A stretch of 64,000 nt of DNA from Ornithodoros turicata (Eukaryota > Arthropoda > Arachnida > Ixodida > Argasidae), in the NCBI RefSeq assembly GCF_037126465.1, contig NC_088202.1, forward strand, positions 102,021,962 to 102,085,961, in the 5' to 3' direction. The notes under the pieces were generated by a model. The model saw nothing but the letters and a program-made list of their open reading frames with translations. It did not search any database and was not told the DNA's origin. Shown one piece after another: positions 21,996 to 31,834 of this stretch; position 1 is the stretch's first letter, and every line of letters starts with the position of its first letter. The position numbers were made by a program, and so were the translations under genes.

Positions 21996-22540
21996 AAATC
22001 CATTGACCCTTTAATGACATATGCTCTGCCTGGCCGCTTCCCGCGCATCGAGGAATCGTTGCTTCATCGGCTGCGGCTGAATGTGGCACAAATTCTAATG
22101 AAAAAATGGCTAGGAAGCAAGCGAGCTGATGAAGATGATGCATAATGTAAAAAACCCCGAGACTAGGGAACACGAAGGGACAGACAGAATTCTACTCCTT
22201 CTATTTAAGATGAGTCAGCATCCATCGCCTCTTTGCCCCACATGCCACGTAAAAGCTGACGTGCCACACATACTCCCTGCCTGCCAGCAGTACGAAGATC
22301 ACCGGTCAGGTCTCCAGCGCCGCCTTGCTCATCCAGGCTATCGAGAGCTTCCCCCCCCCCCCACCCCTCGCGGTGCTACTTGGCCCTACTCAGCACGCTG
22401 AAGTCACGTCTGCGCTGACACGACTCCTTCGGGAATCTAAACTTCTGGGCATTCTCTGATACGTCGTATGCGCAACGAATAGTGAAGGAGCTGTTTATTC
22501 TGTATTTTTTTCATAATTTTCTGTGTTTCAGCTGCTTGTA
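21996..22540 (+). pseudogene. Non-LTR retrotransposon 3' end, plus-strand arm of an inverted pair
   Basis: Encodes fragments MTYALPGRFPRIEESLLHRL and SQHPSPLCPTCHVKADVPHI (the CCHC tail), then 3' UTR to 22540. It is an inverted copy of the arm at 22554-22953. This arm carries an extra segment at about 22092-22190 (TGGCTAGGAAGC...AACACGAAGGGACAGACAG) that is absent from the other arm. Frames are broken by the insertion. Confidence 0.8.
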
Positions 22541-22626
22541 TTCTCCTTGTATTCTCCTTCACTATTCGTTGCGCATACGACGTATCAGAGAATGCCCAGG
22601 AGTTTAGATTGCCGAAGGAATCTGTG

Positions 22627-23289
22627 TCAGCGCAGACGTGACTTCAGCGTGCTGGGTAGGGCCACGTAGCACCGCGAGGGGTGGGGTGGGGGGGGAAGCT
22701 TTCGATAGCCTAGATGAGCAAGGCGGCGCCGGAGACTCGACCGGTGATCTTCGTACTGCTGGCAGGCAGGGAGTATGTGTGGCACGTCAGCTTCTAGGTG
22801 GCATGTGGGGCAAAGAGGCGATGGATGCTGACTCATCTTAAATAGAAGGAGTAGAACTCGTGCCACATTCAGCCGCAGCCGATGAAGCAACGATTCCTCG
22901 ATGCGCGGGAAGCGGCCAGGCAGAGCATATGTCATTAAAGGGTCAATGGATTTAAGGAAGGCATTGGTTCGTATAGCTTCTTGCTGAAAGAGCTGTGTGC
23001 GGTTGGCAGTGAAGCGGCGGATTTTCAGCTGGCACATAGAGTGCGCAAGGGGAAGGACAGTTGGTTGCTGAGCAAGAGCGTCAGCACGATCATTGCCTGA
23101 AATTCCGACATGGCTCCATTGGAACACCACTTCGTGTCCCAGGGATACAAGTTCAGATTGCAGGGCGATGATCGTGGTGTAGGTGTCACTAATGACTGCA
23201 GCAGAGTAAGAGGCCAGCGCCTCCAGAGCCACTTTACTGTCGGTGAGGATCGTCCAGGCCCTGGGCGCCAACGGGGAGATATGTCTCAA
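22627..23289 (-). CDS. Non-LTR retrotransposon ORF2 fragment: RNase H and zinc-knuckle tail
   Basis: A 220-codon open frame (5' end truncated). Residues near 13-30 (AWTILTDSKVALEAL) hold the RNase H catalytic Asp before SKVAL. VVFQWSHVGISGNDRADALA (about 54-73) is the His/Asp motif of RNase H. A CCHC motif, CPTCHLEADVPHILPAC, follows near 160-180. RNase H of this kind occurs in I-group non-LTR elements. The sequence differs clearly from the family at 50871-52043, so it is a second family. Upstream sequence to about 23410 on the same strand (SSAEAEAFALLAL) supplies the catalytic Glu strand in another frame. Confidence 0.8.
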   Translation of the reverse strand: MRHISPLAPRAWTILTDSKVALEALASYSAAVISDTYTTIIALQSELVSLGHEVVFQWSHVGISGNDRADALAQQPTVLPLAHSMCQLKIRRFTANRTQLFQQEAIRTNAFLKSIDPLMTYALPGRFPRIEESLLHRLRLNVARVLLLLFKMSQHPSPLCPTCHLEADVPHILPACQQYEDHRSSLRRRLAHLGYRKLPPPPHPSRCYVALPSTLKSRLR

Positions 23290-23419
23290 AGCGCCAGTAG
23301 TGCGAATGCCTCAGCCTCAGCAGATGACATAAGAGGGAGCTTGAAGCCGTGCTCAGCTGCATCTTCGGCGTTTTTAATCAGCCTACTCAAAGTGAAAAGC
23401 CTTTGTGGATTTGCTTGAG

Positions 23420-24888
23420 TAACTGGGCATTCATGATGAGTGCTAATGCTCTTGTCACAACAAGAGAGAAACAAGAAACTCTGCTGAGTGAGTTTCAATG
23501 CTGTGGATATCAGTTCAAGAATAATTCCAAAACTGACAACGAAAATGAAACAGTGTACATTATATTGCACCATGTCAATAAAGAATTTTAGAAAGAATCT
23601 TCCCGGGAACAGCATCACGAAGGATACTGCCCTGACGACTGTTTAACAGGCCGTGTATTCAAAGCGACGGCCCACCTGTGGGCGGACCGGGTTATCAAAG
23701 GCCCTTCTCAAATACATAAAGGACTGGCTCCCCTTTGCCTTCCTTCACGGCGTATGCAGAATTTTAAGAAAGACGGGATCATAAATAATTTGTCCGCCAA
23801 AAGGAAAAGTACACAAGCGAGCTGGTATAACGTTGAATTGGGAAGGATCACCCTGAGCTTGAGGTACCTTGCTACTTCATTCCCTCAAGCTCAAGGTGAT
23901 GCTTCCCACTTCAATAATTAGTCTGTCTTGCACACGACATGATGCAATGTACAAACAATGTTTTTGCCTTTGTGTTGGCTATCGTGCTGGGGCTCATGCG
24001 GTGGTGCCCCACGTTCAAGATAGTGTGAAGTAAAGCTATGAACGTTGAAGTGCTCCCTGCCCGTGCATGTGGTGGCAAACTGATTCTTGCAGAATTTGTG
24101 GAGCAACAGAGAGAAGTAGGGTCAAGCGAATGACACACACACACACAAAGAAGAAGAAAAAATATATTTCTAAGCATTTACAACCGAATGCATTTAAGCC
24201 TCCTTGCAGGGATGCCATATGTGAAGAGTGCAATGCTGCAAACCACCTGCGTGTGCCACTCTAAAACCTACCACCACAACTATTAAGAATGTTGTGGCTC
24301 TTTTCAGGCCACAACAACTTTCAGAGTTTTCTTTTTTAAAAATGGCTGTTATCAGGCCACCCCGCACTTCTACAAGGAGTTAGCACTGCAAGAAGAACCG
24401 AGCTAAAACCCAGAAAGTGCATTCAGTCAAGCTTAGTGTCTGTCTGTTCTTTCTTTGATACCTGCATTTTCACTCCAACAATGAAAGAAGCTACAGCAGC
24501 TACAGCAGCACCATTCATCTATGTTGTTGTTGTTGTTGTACATGTTTAACTTTGCGCTTCCTATTATGAAGTATTACCAACACCAGCAAATGATATGTAT
24601 GATCTTCCATGATAACTTGCACAGCAAAGCACGAACGAGATTCTAGAATCCTGCCCTGCAAAACATCGACAGCGCAGCGGAAACCGCGAAGCGAAGCGAT
24701 CGTTTTCCACGTGCGTTGATTGGTTCCTTCGTAGGGCTTCTGTGTCACGTTTTGACGGCTTTTGCGTGAAGGACTTCCGCTATACCGTCGTCTGCTTTGC
24801 TGCACATTTGCTCAAATTACGTGCAAAGTATGACGTTGTTCCAAGTGAAATTTTCGCCGTTGTGAGTATTGTCGGCCATGTGATACAC
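23420..24888. other. No recognisable gene; hairpin at 23835-23917 and simple repeats
   Basis: ATTGGGAAGGATCACCCTGA...GAGG pairs with CCCTCAAGCTCAAGGTGATG...CCCACTTCAAT, arms of about 30 bp and a short loop. (CA)n lies near 24133 and (GTT)n near 24523. The GC-richer stretch 24650-24880, which contains GATTGGTTCC, directly precedes the LTR element and may be the original insertion locus. No protein is identified. Confidence 0.35.
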
Positions 24889-26084
24889 TGTCACGGAAAC
24901 CTGGTGCGTTCCCGGGATGCTGTACCACTGGGACCTACTTGCGATCGCACCAGGTGAAATACCCTCCGTAGGTTACCCCTAGATAAAGGTAGGACGGATA
25001 CACTGGCGAAAGTTTCCCGGCCGCACAGCGGATACTCAGCAACACCGTTCCGGACAAATAAATGTAGAAGAGAGTGGTCGGGCTGTCCTATGTCAATCGA
25101 CACACGTCCCCATGCGTCACACAGTGAGACAGAGGAGGGAGGCTAGTAAAATTAACAACAACATTTAATTTTACGGTTGAACAGTTAACTAAACGGTTTA
25201 ACATTGAACGGGATTCCGCTGCACGGAATTGCACACAAATGATCTCGCGGGGAAACTACAATATCAATTCGACAATCTAATTACAGCAATCGCGTAACAA
25301 TTTCGATTCAACTAACAAAGTTCTTGCAAATGGTGATACAAAAGTCTTATCTGTATGAGGAAGTCGGTGGCAGTCCTGACGATTCCTTCGATGATTTCTC
25401 CGTTGATCCCACGTGGTCCAGTGTCGGATAGGGTGGTGATTCGCACTTCACTTCACTAACTTAGTAGGCACAGACACAATAATAACTTGAAAATTCTACA
25501 TGCTAGCGTGGGTAACTTAGAAGGCTGGTGTGGCCACGTCCGATTCCTTGTCACATTTTCTACGACTGCCCCAAGTCGAAGTCTTCCCTCTCTTTTTATG
25601 TGTTCGGTTTGTTTGTTTGTTTCTCACTGTACCTGCCGCTGTCAGGGGACAGGTGTTTTGCGTTATATCGGCACCTATTCGGCTCCTTTGCCTCCAACCC
25701 TAAACGACAACAGGCTTCTCTAAGTGCAGGAAGTGACATGTTGTTTACGGCATTCCACTTAATAAAGATAAATGATTGACTGGTGGGGACAATGGGAGAC
25801 GACTCTCCTTTTTGACTTTTCGGCGCCCGGCCACCGTCTAATCACAATGCGTAGGCCCGAGTGCTGGATCCGCTGACCGTCGGACATTTGAATTCTTCCG
25901 CCAATCCTTTGGGGCCGCCTATAATGACACTGTGTCGGCGAGCGAAGGCCGAGGGAGGGGAGTGACGGAGCCACACATAACCCCCAGGTGTATGCGGGCG
26001 TCAAACAGTTTGGGGAGGAAGCAAGGTCAACATTCCCAAAATATGAAGAAAGACCAAAGATACCAAAGGCCGGCTTTTGTTACA
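24889..26084 (-). repeat. 3' LTR (1,196 bp)
   Basis: On the minus strand it starts TGTAACAAAAGCCGG and ends CCGTGACA, giving TG...CA ends. It matches the other LTR except for an added CTAC near 24930, a C/T difference in GTTTCCCGG, one G/C difference near 25740 and one G/T difference near 26068. It is preceded by the target duplication TACAC. Confidence 0.95.
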
Positions 26085-26094
26085 CTGCCCCTTC
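26085..26094 (-). promoter_or_regulatory. Polypurine tract candidate
   Basis: The minus strand reads GAAGGGGCAG immediately before the 3' LTR, the position and composition expected of the plus-strand DNA primer. Confidence 0.6.
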
Positions 26095-26468
26095 GTTAAG
26101 AATATTATTAACTTTCAAGTAACTAATATTCCTGAACTCAACAAAGAGACGGACTTTGGTGTCATAACAGATTTCAAGATATGAAATACTACACGATACA
26201 GCATGCCTCCCGAAACATCGCTAAACTAAAGCATCAACTAGAGCCACATTGCACTGGCTAAGACACAACATGAGTGTACTTAGATTGCGCCATTTTCCTT
26301 TTCTTTTTTCTACATACTGGAGAGCACAAGCTTCCACGATTTCAGTCAGCAAAACATCACACAATTGACATCGTATACAATAATACAAACTTCAAAATCC
26401 GACACGTTGGGTGTAAGAAATATTTGTACAGCATATCACAATACACAGCGGCAGCACGGCGGCTGTTG
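26095..26468 (-). other. Noncoding stretch where RNase H would be expected
   Basis: About 375 bp between the stop of the polyprotein and the polypurine tract. The minus-strand frames are full of stops and show no RNase H motifs. The AT-rich, unrelated look suggests that the RNase H segment was deleted or replaced. Confidence 0.5.
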
Positions 26469-29400
26469 TTACACACTACTGTCCGTCCACTGAACGACGT
26501 TGCTTGCCCGTTTCTTCGTGAGGTCGGTAAGTGGTGCCGCGAGGGAGGCGTAATTGATTACGAAATCCCGATAATACCCAGCCAAGCCCAAGAACGACCG
26601 AACTTGTTTCTTCGTCTTGGGTCTTGGGGCATCCTGGATCTTTTGCAAAATCGACTCCTGGGGTGACAGGTTACCCTTGCCGACAGTGTGTCCGAGGAAT
26701 GGGAGCTGCTCGAATCCCAGTTCGCATTTGGTGGGTCTAATCGTCAGCCCAGCCTCGGCTATCCGTGTCAGGACGGCTTCCAAAGTTTTCGTATGTTCTT
26801 CCCATGTTGGAGTTGCAATAAGTAGGTCATCATAATAGTGATGCACATGGGGTATGTCTCGTAGAATGATACGCATCAGCTTGGCGAATACAGCGGGTGC
26901 TGTCTTAATACCGAATGGCATGTTCTTGAACTGATAATGTCCATTTGCTGTAGAGAATGCGGTAAGCTGCTTTGACTCAGGGCTGAGGGGTACTTGCCAG
27001 TAGCCCTTCGTCAAATCCATTTTCGAAAAATACTTGTCAGTCCCCACATCGGCTAGCAAGCAGTCTGCTCTGGGAATAGGCTCGGCATCAGATACTAGGT
27101 GTTTGTTGAGTTGGCGAAAGTCGATGCACAGTCGATTCGTTCCATCCGGCTTCTTCACCAGCAGCGTCGGAGAATTGTACGGAGAGTCTGAGATCTCAAT
27201 GATGCCTAATTGTAGCATTTCCCTCACCTCCTGTTCCACGGTATGCCGCACCGCGAATGGCAACGGGTACTGTTTGGTGTGGATTACACGAGTTGTATTC
27301 AGCTGCAAATGACACTCGATTTCCGTGGTCTTGCCGGGAACGTCCGAGAATATTTCCCTGTGTTTTAGTAGGATTTCTCGCAGACCATCCTCTTGCACTC
27401 GGGTGAGTGAATCTGCGATTCGTACATCTTCATGCGTTTCTTTGCGTTCGTAGCTGAGCTCGGGCATGTTCACCTCATCGTTGGGCTCCGGCTCGTCTAA
27501 CTCGACCACTGTCATAGTCACCTGAGGCGGTGTGGGCGAGGCGGTGTCTTTTCGCTCCTCATACTTCTTGAGCATATTAATGTGAAAAATCTTCTTCATG
27601 TGGCCTAGATCGACCAGATAATCAACGGCTCCTCGTCTTTCGGCGATGGGGAAGGGACCCTTCCACTGCATCGTTAGCTTGTTGGAGTCCGTCGGCAAAA
27701 GCAGCAACACCTTGTCACCAGACTTGAGTTTCCGTTCCTGTGCTCGAGCATTGAAATATCGGGCGTAACGCTCCGCAGATCTCTCCAACTCCTCGTGGGC
27801 GATCCTACAAGTTTCTTCCAGTCGGTTACGCAGGTCGAACACGTACTGGTAGGTTGTCTTCAATTCCGGCTCAATTTCTTCCCGGTCCCACAACTCTCGC
27901 AGTATAGTTAGGGGGCCGCGCACGTTCCTGCCGTACAGGAGTTCAAATGGGGCGAATCCCAAGCTTTCCTGGGGTACCTCGCGGTACGCAAACAGGAGCG
28001 GGGCCAGATAGCGATCCCAGTCCTTTGGGCGTTCGGCACACATGCGCCGCAACATTGTTTTCAGTGTTCCATTAAATTTTTCCACCAACCCGTTCGTCAT
28101 TGGGTGATACGGTGTAGTGGTGAGCTGACGTAAGGATAGCAGCCGCGCCACTTCTTTCATTAAGTCCGACGTGAAGTTGGTGCCACGGTCACTAAGAATT
28201 TCCTCAGGAATTCCCACGCGACTGAAGATGTCGACCAGTGCCTCTGCGACTCGTTCAGTCTGTATACTTGGTAGCGCCACCGCCTCTGGAAATCGTGTCG
28301 CATAGTCCATAAGAGTGAGTATGAATCTGTTTCCCTTCGAAGATGGGGGATGCAGGGGCCCAACAATATCAATCGCTACTCTCTTGAAGGGTGTGTCAAT
28401 GACTGGCATCTTCTGCAATGGTGCCTTGCCGGTCCTTCCCCGTGGTGACGTTCTCTGGCATATGCCGCAACTGGCGACAAAGCGTTTGGCGTCGGCCTGG
28501 AGACCAGGCCAGTAGAATTCGTTCAGAATTCGTTCCGCGGTCTTCCCGCTGCCAAGGTGTCCGGCCATCATGCCGTTATGCGCCAGCTCGAGCACTGACT
28601 GACGGTATTTCATCGGCACGACGAGCTGCAGCACTTGTTCACCGCCTTCCCGGGTGATGCAATTGCGGTAGAGTTTGTTTTCAATTATCACGTAACTCGT
28701 CTCACTCTTTCCTTTCTTTTTGTGTCGCTTAACAGTTCCTACCTCCGCAAAACACTTTTGAAGCGAGGCATCTTCTCTTTGATCTCGGGGGAAGTCATCT
28801 GCGTTGAGTCCCCTTCCAAGTCCAGGGACACTTAGTTTTCGAAAACGGCTTTCCCTGTCCTTCGCTTGCAGTCTCGTAGTGACCGCATGAGCTTCTTCGC
28901 CCGCGGCGCTCGCGCTGTCGTTTGAAGGAGGGGGGCTGTGTCGGACCCCACTTGTACATTCTTCTTCGCTTTCACGCGAGTTATTAGCTGAGGAAATCGT
29001 GTGTACTCCCCGCACAGTCGTTGTTTCGCTGACTTCCTCCCAGTGAGGATCAGGGTCTTCGGCGCTTCGTGCCCCTTCTATGTTGCCCAAGACAAGGTCG
29101 TACATCGGATTATCCATGCACCTGGCTTTCACTCTACCCGTGAAAAATGGGGTCTGCACATAGATGTCGGCTTCGGGGAGCATTCTTACGGTATGGTCGA
29201 CGAGAAAAACTGGATGTACGACGCCTGTCAGCTCCTCCTCATTAATTAGTTCCTTCCGTACGATGATGGTATTGCAACCGGTGTCCCTAAGGACGTTTAT
29301 AGGGCGATCATGGAGCTTCCCCTCTGTCACTGGCAATTTATTCATACTGTAGGGTCCCTGTTGACCAGACACTGCGGTCTGCACTACGGGTATCTTAACG

Positions 29401-30521
29401 CCATTCTTCAATTCGACGAATCCCTCTTCAACACACAAAGACACCGATTCCTTTGTGGCTTCCCGTCCTGGTCCCCTTGTCTGGTCTTCGTTTCGTGCCC
29501 GGCAATTCCAGCTTGTGTGGCCGATGCGACCACATTTGTGACACTTTGGTGGCGGACCTCTAGCTGCGGGGCTGCGACAATCTTCGGGGCGATGCCCAAC
29601 CCGGTTACATATGTAACAACGCGGCGGCTCTCTTTCGTTTACCTCTACTCGCTTGTTGAATGATACGCCTTTCCGTTCCAAGTGTCCCCTACTTTCTTCT
29701 TTAACTCCCTTCTGTTTCTTCCCGAAGTTTCTGAGGTTATGAGCCTCTACGTATTGCTCGGCTCTCTTGATCAATTCCTGAAGACTTTCTCCTTTGCGTT
29801 CCCTCATATAGAGCGATAGCCTCTCTTCGCAGTTGCTGAACAGCTGTTCTTTTAGCAATAAATCCTTCACTTCGCTGTAGCTTTTCTTAGTGCTCGATAG
29901 TTCCATCCACCTCTCCCAGTAATTATCAAGGCGGGCTACAAACTGGGAAACAGTTTCGCCGTCTTTCGGTCCTGAATCCCTAAACTTTTCGCGGAATCCT
30001 TCTTCCGTCATTCGAAACCGATGCAATAGGGCCTGTTTCACCTTGTCATACACAACACAGTCGGCCGGAGCCATTCTTCCATATACAGCTAATGCTTCTC
30101 CTGTCAGACAAATACTCAGTGCACTTGCCCACTGATCCCGGGGCCACTTCTGCCCTTCGGCAACCTTCTCAAATCTGATGAGGTAGGCGTCCAGGTCGTC
30201 CTTCCGCTCATCGAAGGGGGGTAATAGCTTGTGGGGACTTAGCCCCTGAAACTTTGCGGATCCTGTGGTCGTCATATTTTCTGCGCTTCCACATCCCTGG
30301 CCCCTAAGTAGGATTAATTCTTTTTCTTTCTCCAGGTGTTCCAACTCTAGTTTTTTCAACCTTCCCGCAGCTTCAGCCTCTTCCTTTTTTCTTTGTCGCT
30401 CCGCTGCGCGTTCATCGCGAGCTCTGTCATGCTCTAGTTTCACCCATTCCTGGAGCTCCTTTCCTTCGAGGCCCAGACTTTTGCCCACTAGCACTAGTTT
30501 CTCTATGATTTCCGTGTCCAT
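26469..30521 (-). CDS. Gag-Pol polyprotein, order Gag-PR-IN-RT, RNase H absent
   Basis: 1,350 codons from ATG without a stop. Residues 1-75 are a charged coiled coil. Residues 90-265 are capsid-like, with a SCAN-like helical part (YWERWMELSS, then LLKEQLFSNC). Two CCHC knuckles lie at C302-C315 and C327-C340. Protease has DTG at 413-415. Integrase has a zinc end (H648/H655, C685/C688), catalytic D718 (AIDIVG), D778 (SDRGTNF) and E814 (GLVEKFN), then a GPF module at 955-957. Reverse transcriptase follows (D1169 in FSKMDL; YYDD at 1229-1232) and ends in LGLAGYYRDF and QWTDSSV. In ordinary Ty3/gypsy Pol, integrase comes last; this order is that of Gmr1-like elements. The frame ends at the RT connection, before RNase H. 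There is no env. Gag and Pol share one frame with no frameshift site. Confidence 0.95.
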   Translation of the reverse strand: MDTEIIEKLVLVGKSLGLEGKELQEWVKLEHDRARDERAAERQRKKEEAEAAGRLKKLELEHLEKEKELILLRGQGCGSAENMTTTGSAKFQGLSPHKLLPPFDERKDDLDAYLIRFEKVAEGQKWPRDQWASALSICLTGEALAVYGRMAPADCVVYDKVKQALLHRFRMTEEGFREKFRDSGPKDGETVSQFVARLDNYWERWMELSSTKKSYSEVKDLLLKEQLFSNCEERLSLYMRERKGESLQELIKRAEQYVEAHNLRNFGKKQKGVKEESRGHLERKGVSFNKRVEVNEREPPRCYICNRVGHRPEDCRSPAARGPPPKCHKCGRIGHTSWNCRARNEDQTRGPGREATKESVSLCVEEGFVELKNGVKIPVVQTAVSGQQGPYSMNKLPVTEGKLHDRPINVLRDTGCNTIIVRKELINEEELTGVVHPVFLVDHTVRMLPEADIYVQTPFFTGRVKARCMDNPMYDLVLGNIEGARSAEDPDPHWEEVSETTTVRGVHTISSANNSRESEEECTSGVRHSPPPSNDSASAAGEEAHAVTTRLQAKDRESRFRKLSVPGLGRGLNADDFPRDQREDASLQKCFAEVGTVKRHKKKGKSETSYVIIENKLYRNCITREGGEQVLQLVVPMKYRQSVLELAHNGMMAGHLGSGKTAERILNEFYWPGLQADAKRFVASCGICQRTSPRGRTGKAPLQKMPVIDTPFKRVAIDIVGPLHPPSSKGNRFILTLMDYATRFPEAVALPSIQTERVAEALVDIFSRVGIPEEILSDRGTNFTSDLMKEVARLLSLRQLTTTPYHPMTNGLVEKFNGTLKTMLRRMCAERPKDWDRYLAPLLFAYREVPQESLGFAPFELLYGRNVRGPLTILRELWDREEIEPELKTTYQYVFDLRNRLEETCRIAHEELERSAERYARYFNARAQERKLKSGDKVLLLLPTDSNKLTMQWKGPFPIAERRGAVDYLVDLGHMKKIFHINMLKKYEERKDTASPTPPQVTMTVVELDEPEPNDEVNMPELSYERKETHEDVRIADSLTRVQEDGLREILLKHREIFSDVPGKTTEIECHLQLNTTRVIHTKQYPLPFAVRHTVEQEVREMLQLGIIEISDSPYNSPTLLVKKPDGTNRLCIDFRQLNKHLVSDAEPIPRADCLLADVGTDKYFSKMDLTKGYWQVPLSPESKQLTAFSTANGHYQFKNMPFGIKTAPAVFAKLMRIILRDIPHVHHYYDDLLIATPTWEEHTKTLEAVLTRIAEAGLTIRPTKCELGFEQLPFLGHTVGKGNLSPQESILQKIQDAPRPKTKKQVRSFLGLAGYYRDFVINYASLAAPLTDLTKKRASNVVQWTDSSV

Positions 30522-30607
30522 AATGGAACCTACGGTTTATGCGAACGGTCACACCAGCTACTTCAGACTAGCACCTTCCTCTCCGTCTCAACGTGTGTGG
30601 ACAGCCC

Positions 30608-30625
30608 GTCCTGTCGCGGACGCCA
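30608..30625 (-). promoter_or_regulatory. tRNA primer-binding-site candidate
   Basis: Twelve bases after the 5' LTR the minus strand reads TGGCGTCCGCGACAGG. TGG at the start fits pairing to a tRNA CCA end. The 12-base gap is longer than usual and I cannot name the tRNA. Confidence 0.5.
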
Positions 30626-30637
30626 GATAATTTTATA

Positions 30638-31829
30638 TGTCACGGAAACCTGGTGCGTTCCCGGGATGCTGTACCACTGGGACTTGCGATCGCACCAGGT
30701 GAAATACCCTCCGTAGGTTACCCCTAGATAAAGGTAGGACGGATACACTGGCGAAAGTTTTCCGGCCGCACAGCGGATACTCAGCAACACCGTTCCGGAC
30801 AAATAAATGTAGAAGAGAGTGGTCGGGCTGTCCTATGTCAATCGACACACGTCCCCATGCGTCACACAGTGAGACAGAGGAGGGAGGCTAGTAAAATTAA
30901 CAACAACATTTAATTTTACGGTTGAACAGTTAACTAAACGGTTTAACATTGAACGGGATTCCGCTGCACGGAATTGCACACAAATGATCTCGCGGGGAAA
31001 CTACAATATCAATTCGACAATCTAATTACAGCAATCGCGTAACAATTTCGATTCAACTAACAAAGTTCTTGCAAATGGTGATACAAAAGTCTTATCTGTA
31101 TGAGGAAGTCGGTGGCAGTCCTGACGATTCCTTCGATGATTTCTCCGTTGATCCCACGTGGTCCAGTGTCGGATAGGGTGGTGATTCGCACTTCACTTCA
31201 CTAACTTAGTAGGCACAGACACAATAATAACTTGAAAATTCTACATGCTAGCGTGGGTAACTTAGAAGGCTGGTGTGGCCACGTCCGATTCCTTGTCACA
31301 TTTTCTACGACTGCCCCAAGTCGAAGTCTTCCCTCTCTTTTTATGTGTTCGGTTTGTTTGTTTGTTTCTCACTGTACCTGCCGCTGTCAGGGGACAGGTG
31401 TTTTGCGTTATATCGGCACCTATTCGGCTCCTTTGCCTCCAACCCTAAACGACAACAGGCTTCTCTAAGTGCAGGAAGTGACATCTTGTTTACGGCATTC
31501 CACTTAATAAAGATAAATGATTGACTGGTGGGGACAATGGGAGACGACTCTCCTTTTTGACTTTTCGGCGCCCGGCCACCGTCTAATCACAATGCGTAGG
31601 CCCGAGTGCTGGATCCGCTGACCGTCGGACATTTGAATTCTTCCGCCAATCCTTTGGGGCCGCCTATAATGACACTGTGTCGGCGAGCGAAGGCCGAGGG
31701 AGGGGAGTGACGGAGCCACACATAACCCCCAGGTGTATGCGGGCGTCAAACAGTTTGGGGAGGAAGCAAGGTCAACATTCCCAAAATATGAAGAAAGACC
31801 AAAGATACCAAATGCCGGCTTTTGTTACA
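30638..31829 (-). repeat. 5' LTR (1,192 bp)
   Basis: Near-identical partner of 24889-26084, four bases shorter. It is followed on the plus strand by the target duplication TACAC. Confidence 0.95.
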
Positions 31830-31834
31830 TACAC

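Larger units (their letters stand above)
24889..31829 (-). mobile_element. Complete LTR retrotransposon, Ty3/gypsy-related with Gmr1-like domain order
   Basis: 6,941 bp between direct repeats at 24889-26084 and 30638-31829, flanked on both sides by TACAC, a perfect 5-bp target duplication. Transcription is on the minus strand, so the right LTR is the 5' LTR. The LTRs differ by about three substitutions and one 4-bp indel in about 1.19 kb, so the insertion is recent. One uninterrupted frame (30521-26469) carries Gag, protease, integrase and reverse transcriptase in that order. A primer-binding-site candidate follows the 5' LTR and a purine tract precedes the 3' LTR. RNase H is not found. Confidence 0.95.

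Noticed and set aside
28160..29663. Plus-strand frames within the LTR element
   Set aside because: Shadow frames antisense to the 1,350-codon polyprotein.
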